Shown here piece after piece: positions 1-5,070 of a DNA stretch of 6,223 nucleotides. The stretch lies in assembly GCA_028708105.1 (NCBI GenBank), contig JAQVZR010000117.1, forward strand, positions 1 through 6,223. Direction: 5' to 3'. The stretch comes from Desulfoplanes sp. Lineage in GTDB: Bacteria; Desulfobacterota; Desulfovibrionia; Desulfovibrionales; Desulfomicrobiaceae. The translations under genes were made by a program, and so were the position numbers. The notes below the pieces were generated by a model. The model was not told the origin of the DNA, searched no databases, and worked only from the letters and a program-made list of their open reading frames with translations. The stretch's first letter is position 1, and the number at the start of each line of letters is the position of its first letter.

Positions 1-1
1 T

Positions 2-565
2 GAGCCCTGGTTCGGAGAACTTTCCCATGCGGCCTCCATCCCTGCAGGCCCTCTTCCTTTCCATAGGCATTCTGTTTTGGAACATACCTGCGCAGTCATG
101 GATCGACTGGCAGGCAGCGATCCTTTGTATGTCTGGATGGGATTTTGCCATGATCTGGGCAAGGTTTTGACTGATCCTGGTGCATGGCCTCATCACTATG
201 GGCATGAACACCGGGGAGAGATGCTTGCACTGCAGCTTGGGGCCCGATTGCGGTTGCCGAAAAAAGTGATCATTGCCGGGGCGGTTGCCGCCAGGTGGCA
301 TATGACTGCTGCGAGATATCACGCATTGCGTCCTGGAACTCGGGTGGATTTTTTGACCCAGGTGGGATCATGGGAACTGCTTGCAGGAATATGTGCGCTG
401 GTCGTGGCGGACGGGGGAGACGAAGTCAGATTGCAGATTTTACATGATTGGGAACAGATCCAGCACGTGCATCTTCCTGAAAAATGGCAGGGACTGGGTG
501 CACGGTCCGGAGAGCATCTGCGTATGCTCAGGGCCCAGGCCCTGGCGGAATCAGCACGCGGATGA
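2..565 (+). CDS. cca: CCA-adding tRNA nucleotidyltransferase, C-terminal HD-domain part (5' end outside window)
   Basis: The reading frame is open from base 2 to the TGA at 563-565, giving 187 residues of the C-terminal part; the true start lies upstream. The segment reads PFHRHSVLEHTCAVMDRL, then FCHDLGK with the HD pair at bases 149-154, then WPHHYGHEHRG and a RLRLPKK stretch. This order closely follows the HD domain of the bacterial multifunctional CCA protein (CHDLGK..LTP...W..HHGH...G...RLRVP). In that family the N-terminal nucleotidyltransferase head adds or repairs the 3' CCA of tRNA in the cytoplasm, and the metal-dependent HD domain has phosphatase and phosphodiesterase activity. The tail after the HD core is shorter than in E. 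coli Cca. A TTG at 77 could be read as a start, but the homologous residues continue upstream of it, so 77 is internal. The catalytic head is not visible, so a stand-alone HD protein cannot be fully excluded. Confidence 0.75.
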   Translation, partial: EPWFGELSHAASIPAGPLPFHRHSVLEHTCAVMDRLAGSDPLYVWMGFCHDLGKVLTDPGAWPHHYGHEHRGEMLALQLGARLRLPKKVIIAGAVAARWHMTAARYHALRPGTRVDFLTQVGSWELLAGICALVVADGGDEVRLQILHDWEQIQHVHLPEKWQGLGARSGEHLRMLRAQALAESARG

Positions 566-589
566 GCATTTCGGGCATGCTATTTTTTC
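565..589 (+). terminator. weak terminator-like hairpin after the cca-like gene
   Basis: AGCAT at 565-569 can pair with ATGCT at 577-581 around a 7-base loop, followed by a run of six T (583-588). The stem is only 5 bp and starts within the stop codon, so it is poor as an intrinsic terminator. Other pairings compete: GAGCAT 564-569 with ATGCTC 592-597, and CGGGCA 572-577 with TGCCCG 601-606. No T-run suitable for the opposite strand is seen in this 78-base convergent gap. Confidence 0.3.
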
Positions 590-643
590 AGATGCTCCTG
601 TGCCCGGAGAGCGTGTCTTGAGGTGCTTTTTGTAACTAACGTA

Positions 644-3600
644 TCACGTTGTGCGCTTCGCGTGTTTTAGCTGGTCCTGCAAAAATGTTTCGGCTTCCTC
701 TCTATACAGGGGTTTACTGAGATAGAATCCTTGCACCTTTTCGCAGCCCATCTCCTTGAGAATTGCGAACTGTTCCTCTGTTTCAACCCCTTCGCCAATG
801 ACGTCTTTACCCATAGAGTGGGCCAGAGCCAGAATTGCTTGCATTATGGCCCTGCTTTTGGGATTTATCTGCAGATCTATGATAAAAGAGCGGTCGACCT
901 TGAGAGTATCCACCGGAAGTTTTTGCAGATAGGAAAGAGACGAATATCCCGTTCCAAAATCATCCACCGCCAGATAGACCCCAAGTTTTTTAAGCCTGTC
1001 GAGGACCATGCGTGAGGTGTGTGGGTGCTCCATAAAGATTGATTCCGTGATCTCGAGTTTCAGCATTGGCCCGGAGATGCCATGCTTTTTCATGGCTTGA
1101 TCAACCTGATCGACAATATGGGGATGCGCCAACTGTTTTGCGGAAAGATTAACCGTCATGACCAGCGGAGGTTCTGGGGCGTAGGCTTGCTGCCATCTGC
1201 TCAGGGTCGAGCATGCTGTGTCCAGAATATGTAGTCCCAACGTCTGGATAAGTCCTGTTTCTTCGGCCAGGGGGATGAATACGTCGGGACCGATGATACC
1301 TTTTTCTGGATGACGCCATCGGGCCAAGGCTTCAAATCCGTAAATATAGAGGGGATCAATGGAAAAAATAGGCTGGTAGGCGACCTTGATCTGATCTTGT
1401 TTCAGCGCCTCCCGGAGATCATTTTCCAGCCGTACTAGTTCCACGGCCTGGCGATGCATGTTTTTGTTAAAGACCCGGAATCGTCCAGGGCCAAGGCTTT
1501 TGGCTTCATACATGGCAATATCGGCATCGCGGAGGAGAGTATCGGGCTGGGTGTAATGAACGGTACTTATGACCATGCCAATGCTCGCGTTGGTATGCAC
1601 CAGCTTGCCTTCAATGGAGAAGGGCTCTTGGGCTGCTGTGAGGATGCGTTTAGCAATGTTGATAATATCGCGGGGATTGTGGAAATCTTCCGTGAGCACG
1701 GCAAATTCATCCCCGCCGATGCGTGCGATGGTATCAACGCCCCGGAGAAGCGGAAGAACACGGCTGGAAAGCTGGGTCAACAATTTATCGCCTGTGATAT
1801 GCCCCATGCTGTCGTTTATTTTTTTGAAACGGTCCAGATCAATCATCATCACCGCGAAATTGTAATTGCTGTTTCTTTGGGATCTTTTGATGCTCAGTTC
1901 TAGCCGGTCAATGAACAATGCCCTGTTGGGAAGATTGGTCAGGGGATCATGCATGGCATAGAAGGACATCTGATCTTCATTGTTTTTGCGATCAAGTGCC
2001 AGGGCAAGCTGTTCAGCAACAGCAAAGAGAAAATCCAGGTCTTTTTCCGTAAAACGGTTGACATCGTGATAGTCCTGAACACAGAGCACTCCGCGTGTGG
2101 TGCTGCCGATTATAATGGGTACGCCCATCCATACTGCGGGTTTGGGACCTTTGCAGTCACGCATTAGCGGGGTATCCCGTGTCACAAGGAGAGGTTTTTC
2201 GTTATGCAGGACCCATGAAGTGAGGCTTGGCTGTTCAAGGGTACTCTCCTTATGGATGTTGTCATAACACCTCCCGTCATCTAATTCGTCTACAAAATAC
2301 GGGAAGGTGATCGTGCCCCGATCTTCGTTCCACAAGGCGATAAAAAAATTTTTTGCCCCGATGAGTTCTTCGAGGATAACATGAATTTCTTTGAACAGAT
2401 ATGCGGTTTTGTGCACCCTGTTGGATGTTGTGGAAATCCGCAGCAGGGCTTCGAGTATGAGTTCGTTTTGTTTGCGCTCTGTGATATCATGGTGCGATCC
2501 GGCCATCCTGTAGAGCATGCCCTCCTCGTCCCATAAGCCTATTCCCCGCCCGGCAATCCATCTGTATGCGCCGTTTTTTGCCCTGATTCTGTACTCGATT
2601 TTAAAGCTGGGCGTAGCAGGAGACAGGTTTCGGTTTGCTTTCATGACTAGATCGTAATCGTCGGGATGGATGCGCTGTTTCCAGGATGCAATGTCATTGG
2701 GAAATTCATTGTCTTCAAAGCCGATGATCCTTTTCCATCGGGGTGAGAAATAGACAGTATCTGTCCGCTTGTCCCAATCCCATATTCCTGTATAATTTCC
2801 TTCAACGGCTAGTAAAAAACGCTCTTTTGCATGTTGCAGGGTCTTTTCCGTCTTTTTATACAGGCTGATGTCGCGGATATTTTCAATGGTCCCGATGATA
2901 TGTTTCTGGGCATCATAGAGCCGTGAGGCTGTAAACCAGACATGCGCCCCCCTGCCATCGTAAAATTCTGGGACAAATTTTTCTGCGCTTAGGCAACCAT
3001 TTTCTCTTTGGAAGGACGGGTAAGCCTGCGCTATCTCGTGGTCCTCGCGGTCAAGATAATCGGCCAGCAAAAGTCGGGGGTGTCCAAAGAATATTTCCGC
3101 GAAGTTGTTGCGGCCCATAACACCTTCTTTGGGTATGCCGGTCATTTTTTCAAGGGCCTTGTTCCAGGTCATGATATTATTATTGGTGTCAACGATAAAG
3201 GTGGCATCGGGTAAGAGATTTATGATACTGGATAATTGTTCTCTTGAAAGGATGAGGCGACGTGTGGATAGGGCATTTATGAAAATGAAAATGCCGGTGA
3301 GTGTCAGAAGTGCCGTGATAAGGAGAAGAATATATCGCTGTGGCCAGATGGTTCTGAGGTATGCATGGATGGTCTGGTCAGGTGCAGACATGGCGACGAT
3401 GATTTTGTGTCCTGATTGATCAAGAGGAGCCGTGTGCCAGGCCACAAGTTTACGCTGTACGGTGTCTCCGCGCTCGAGAGTGAAGGTATAGCTTCCTGTT
3501 CCTTCGGGTTCCGTGAGCATCCGTCTATCGATATCCTCAAGTTCCGAATAGTCTGCGTGCATAGAGTCAAAGACATTGCGCCCGATGATTCCCTGCTCAT

Positions 3601-4267
3601 GATCAAAGAGGATTGTTCCGTTTTCGGAGAGGAGGTAGGCTGCGGCAAATTTTTCAGAATGCATGGGTGCGATGTACTGGTCAACGAAGGGCTGCATACC
3701 CACATACAGAGCGAGGAGGCACCGTAACGTGTGTTTCTCCCGGAAGGGAATGAAAATTTGAGCAAGAGGTTTGTGCTGGAAAATAAAGAAAGAAATCTCA
3801 TAGGGAAGGGACGATGACGACAGAAATTTTGGCCAGATTTTTTGTATTTGTTGTGAGGAGGTCTGGTGTATGGAGGAGGTAAGCACTTTTTTTTGAGAAA
3901 AAAGGATTTGGTCCTTATCGGATGAAAAAGACATTGCTGCAAAAATAATGTCGGGGAAGGCCTGGGCTATCTCTTGGAACCGTGTAGGAAACAAAGAATC
4001 GTGCCGCTCGTTGTGAGCGAGAGCCAGAATCGGTTTTCGGATCAATAAAGGAAACGTTTTGGTATAGGTGTCAAGTTCGCTTTGTAATGACTCCGTTGCC
4101 AGATACGTTTGCAATGCTTGCTGGTCATTGAACAGATTTTCCTGGGACTGAACCGCATGCGTGTCGAAAATATACCCTACGAGGGTCAGTATCCCCAGGC
4201 AGAGGGCAGACAGAAATGTTGTCCAGATCAATGCCTTTGTGCCGTTCTTATGGGAAAAAGGAATCAT
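644..4267 (-). CDS. membrane-bound c-di-GMP diguanylate cyclase/phosphodiesterase, Cache-PAS-PAS-GAF-GGDEF-EAL
   Basis: 1207 residues. Two membrane helices (about 12-33 and 311-331) flank a 275-residue periplasmic region. Its distal part (about 208-232, with AYLLSENGTILFDHEQGIIG) looks like a Cache-type ligand sensor. On the cytoplasmic side come PAS 1 (about 343-468), PAS 2 of the PAS_3 style (about 481-598, ending in GSHHDITERK), GAF (about 603-758), GGDEF (about 760-935) and EAL (about 945-1200). The GGDEF motif at 851-855 is canonical and is preceded by an RxxD inhibitory site (RGVD, 842-845), so it can be expected to make c-di-GMP with product inhibition. The EAL domain keeps E979 of EAL, N1040, E1072, D1102/D1103 of DDFGTGYSS, K1123, GEGVE 1158-1162 and Q1179, the residues needed for c-di-GMP hydrolysis. 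Both activities are therefore plausible, and net direction cannot be read from sequence. The ATG at 4267 is chosen because it sits just before the first helix with a basic cytoplasmic tail; its Shine-Dalgarno is weak. The gene is convergent with cca and divergent from the cytochrome gene. Its specific signal is unknown. Confidence 0.95.
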   Translation of the reverse strand: MIPFSHKNGTKALIWTTFLSALCLGILTLVGYIFDTHAVQSQENLFNDQQALQTYLATESLQSELDTYTKTFPLLIRKPILALAHNERHDSLFPTRFQEIAQAFPDIIFAAMSFSSDKDQILFSQKKVLTSSIHQTSSQQIQKIWPKFLSSSSLPYEISFFIFQHKPLAQIFIPFREKHTLRCLLALYVGMQPFVDQYIAPMHSEKFAAAYLLSENGTILFDHEQGIIGRNVFDSMHADYSELEDIDRRMLTEPEGTGSYTFTLERGDTVQRKLVAWHTAPLDQSGHKIIVAMSAPDQTIHAYLRTIWPQRYILLLITALLTLTGIFIFINALSTRRLILSREQLSSIINLLPDATFIVDTNNNIMTWNKALEKMTGIPKEGVMGRNNFAEIFFGHPRLLLADYLDREDHEIAQAYPSFQRENGCLSAEKFVPEFYDGRGAHVWFTASRLYDAQKHIIGTIENIRDISLYKKTEKTLQHAKERFLLAVEGNYTGIWDWDKRTDTVYFSPRWKRIIGFEDNEFPNDIASWKQRIHPDDYDLVMKANRNLSPATPSFKIEYRIRAKNGAYRWIAGRGIGLWDEEGMLYRMAGSHHDITERKQNELILEALLRISTTSNRVHKTAYLFKEIHVILEELIGAKNFFIALWNEDRGTITFPYFVDELDDGRCYDNIHKESTLEQPSLTSWVLHNEKPLLVTRDTPLMRDCKGPKPAVWMGVPIIIGSTTRGVLCVQDYHDVNRFTEKDLDFLFAVAEQLALALDRKNNEDQMSFYAMHDPLTNLPNRALFIDRLELSIKRSQRNSNYNFAVMMIDLDRFKKINDSMGHITGDKLLTQLSSRVLPLLRGVDTIARIGGDEFAVLTEDFHNPRDIINIAKRILTAAQEPFSIEGKLVHTNASIGMVISTVHYTQPDTLLRDADIAMYEAKSLGPGRFRVFNKNMHRQAVELVRLENDLREALKQDQIKVAYQPIFSIDPLYIYGFEALARWRHPEKGIIGPDVFIPLAEETGLIQTLGLHILDTACSTLSRWQQAYAPEPPLVMTVNLSAKQLAHPHIVDQVDQAMKKHGISGPMLKLEITESIFMEHPHTSRMVLDRLKKLGVYLAVDDFGTGYSSLSYLQKLPVDTLKVDRSFIIDLQINPKSRAIMQAILALAHSMGKDVIGEGVETEEQFAILKEMGCEKVQGFYLSKPLYREEAETFLQDQLKHAKRTT

Positions 4268-4378
4268 GTCCGTTGCCTGATTATTTCATGCATAGAGATT
4301 TGTGAAATTTGTGGGCGTTGCTTGTTGATATCTTGGTTGAAAAAATTGGGAATAGAAAAAAACGCATACATGATGGGC

Positions 4379-4390
4379 TGACAATTGTCA
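4379..4390. promoter_or_regulatory. perfect 12-bp palindrome, candidate operator
   Basis: TGACAATTGTCA is an exact inverted repeat with no central spacer, the form expected for a homodimeric regulator. On the minus strand it overlaps a possible -35 box (ATGACA at 4391-4386), placed 17 bases from a weak -10 (TATGCG at 4368-4363) that would serve the GGDEF-EAL gene. If that promoter is real, binding here would repress it. No regulator is encoded in the window and the protein that binds is unknown. Confidence 0.35.
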
Positions 4391-4451
4391 TTATAGTTTT
4401 TATTCTTGCCGTCCCCGGCAGAGAAAGACGCTGGCTTTATGGTCTGTCATT

Positions 4452-4465
4452 TCCCATGCATGGGA
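4452..4465. promoter_or_regulatory. perfect 14-bp palindrome, candidate operator
   Basis: TCCCATGCATGGGA is an exact inverted repeat. Its centre lies 74 bp from the centre of the palindrome at 4379-4390, close to seven helical turns, which would put both sites on the same face of the DNA. It lies about 85 bp upstream of the best promoter candidate for the cytochrome operon. It could instead be an RNA hairpin (5-bp stem, TGCA loop). It is not followed directly by a T-run; CTTTTT comes 6 bases later, so it is not a convincing terminator. Confidence 0.35.
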
Positions 4466-4504
4466 TACTGCTTTTTAGAGGAAACAATAAAAAAAGAAAA
4501 TTAT

Positions 4505-4537
4505 CAAAAGCACCTCCGTTCCCCCACTATGCTTTTG
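4505..4537. repeat. 8-bp inverted repeat with 17-base spacer
   Basis: CAAAAGCA (4505-4512) is the exact reverse complement of TGCTTTTG (4530-4537). The spacer is pyrimidine-rich (CCTCCGTTCCCCC). The right arm touches the possible -35 region of the cytochrome promoter, so it could be a binding site for an activator or repressor of that operon. If transcribed it would form a large-loop hairpin without a proper terminator tail. Confidence 0.4.
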
Positions 4538-4568
4538 TCTAACATTGGTATATATCTCATTATATATT
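4535..4568 (+). promoter_or_regulatory. candidate sigma-70-type promoter of the cytochrome/sensor operon
   Basis: Two overlapping readings are possible: CTAACA (4539-4544) with an 18-base spacer to TATATT (4563-4568), or TTGTCT (4535-4540) with a 17-base spacer to CATTAT (4558-4563). Either would start transcription roughly 20-30 bases before the ATG at 4595. The upstream A-rich tract could act as an UP element. The match is moderate and the region is AT-rich, so chance matches are likely. No sigma-54 type GG/GC box was seen. Confidence 0.35.
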
Positions 4569-4594
4569 GATTTCGTCTAACAAGGTAGGGAAGC

Positions 4595-5059
4595 ATGCGT
4601 GTTTTTTTGTTGGGACTTTTCTTTGGTATGTTGGGACTTTGCATGAGCTACGGTCTGCCCGATGCAGTTTTTGCCGGGGACTATATCGGGTCGAAATCAT
4701 GTGCTGAGTGTCATGAAAAAGAGTATGCTACTTTTATCAAGTACTCGAAAAAGGCTCATTCGTGGAAGGGGATAAGCAAAATGTTGCCAAAGCTGGAAGC
4801 GGATGAGCAGCAGTCATGTTATACGTGTCATACTACCGGATATAAACAAGGGGGGTTTGTTTCTTATGCACAGACTCCTGATTTTGCAGATGTGGGGTGC
4901 GAAACCTGCCATGGCCCAGGCCAAAAACATGCGGAGAGAGAGGGTGATCCTTCATTGATTCAACGAGTGCCTACAGTGTCCTCATGTACCCGATGCCATA
5001 ATTCTCAGCGGGTTAAGGATTTCAACTACAAACCGCTGTTGCACAGCGGTGCACATTGA
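4595..5059 (+). CDS. periplasmic tetraheme cytochrome c, cytochrome c554-like family
   Basis: 154 residues. The N-terminus is a signal peptide with a hydrophobic core (about 3-20) and a likely cleavage after VFA (27), leaving a mature protein of about 127 residues in the periplasm. Four CxxCH heme c attachment sites are present: CAECH 36-40, CYTCH 75-79, CETCH 102-106 and CTRCH 131-135. Exactly four further histidines exist (H55, H112, H150, H154), enough to give each heme a second axial ligand. The pattern YIGSKSCAECH, CHTTGY, CETCHGPG and CTRCH is typical of the small multiheme cytochromes related to cytochrome c554. The expected role is periplasmic electron transfer; its redox partner is not visible. 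The ATG at 4595 follows a Shine-Dalgarno-like AAGG (4582-4585) with 9 bases between. The sensor gene begins 11 bases after its stop, so the two are very probably one operon. Domain type is clear; the physiological pathway is not. Confidence 0.93.
   Translation: MRVFLLGLFFGMLGLCMSYGLPDAVFAGDYIGSKSCAECHEKEYATFIKYSKKAHSWKGISKMLPKLEADEQQSCYTCHTTGYKQGGFVSYAQTPDFADVGCETCHGPGQKHAEREGDPSLIQRVPTVSSCTRCHNSQRVKDFNYKPLLHSGAH
5032..5050 (+). other. GC-rich hairpin at the end of the cytochrome gene
   Basis: ACCGCTG (5032-5038) pairs exactly with CAGCGGT (5044-5050) around a TTGCA loop. It covers the last codons of the cytochrome and ends 9 bases before the purine-rich ribosome binding site of the next gene. 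There is no T-run after it, so it is not an intrinsic terminator. It might affect mRNA stability or the relative output of the two genes, or simply be a chance consequence of coding. Confidence 0.4.
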
Positions 5060-5067
5060 AAGGGGGG
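5059..5067 (+). promoter_or_regulatory. ribosome binding site of the heme-c sensor gene
   Basis: AAAGGGGGG, starting at the last base of the cytochrome stop codon, stands 3 bases before the ATG at 5071. The effective AAAGGGG core is about 5-6 bases away. It supports this start codon and translation of the sensor from the same mRNA as the cytochrome. Confidence 0.65.
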
Positions 5068-5070
5068 CGC

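Larger units (their letters stand above)
4268..4594. other. 327-base divergent intergenic region with symmetric sites
   Basis: No credible gene is found here. The region holds two perfect palindromes (4379-4390 and 4452-4465), a short hairpin (TGCCG 4407-4411 / CGGCA 4416-4420), an A-rich tract (about 4486-4510), an inverted repeat (4505-4537), an 8-base direct repeat GTCTAACA (4537-4544 and 4575-4582), and an AT-rich promoter-like stretch just ahead of the cytochrome gene. It must contain the promoters of both divergent transcripts. ATTTGTG is also repeated at 4298-4304 and 4307-4313, in what would be the untranslated leader of the minus-strand gene. Confidence 0.7.

Noticed and set aside
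77..79. TTG at 77 as the true start of the HD-domain gene
   Set aside because: The frame is open upstream to the window edge and the upstream residues (PAGPLPFHRHSVLEH) fit the CCA-enzyme family, so the gene starts outside the window.
1454..1903. 149-codon open frame on the plus strand antisense to the GGDEF domain
   Set aside because: The region encodes conserved GGDEF motifs on the other strand; the plus-strand frame has no recognisable domain and no clear ribosome binding site.
3304..3942. 212-codon open frame on the minus strand overlapping the large gene
   Set aside because: It lies wholly inside the Cache/TM2-coding part of the GGDEF-EAL gene in another frame. Its product is Ser/Pro/Arg-rich and low in recognisable structure, typical of a shadow frame.
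4407..4420. TGCCG/CGGCA hairpin as a terminator or riboswitch element
   Set aside because: The stem is only 5 bp and no T-run follows on either strand; it is compatible with chance.
4309..4542. 77-codon GTG-start open frame in the divergent intergenic region, with a hydrophobic stretch
   Set aside because: No ribosome binding site precedes the GTG, the protein resembles nothing known, and it runs across the palindromes and AT-rich promoter region. A real small membrane protein is not excluded but is not supported.
4595..4642. Cytochrome as a lipoprotein through Cys16 in the signal sequence
   Set aside because: The residues before Cys16 (L-G-L) lack the small residue at -1 required by a lipobox, and a normal signal peptidase I site (VFA) follows at residue 27.
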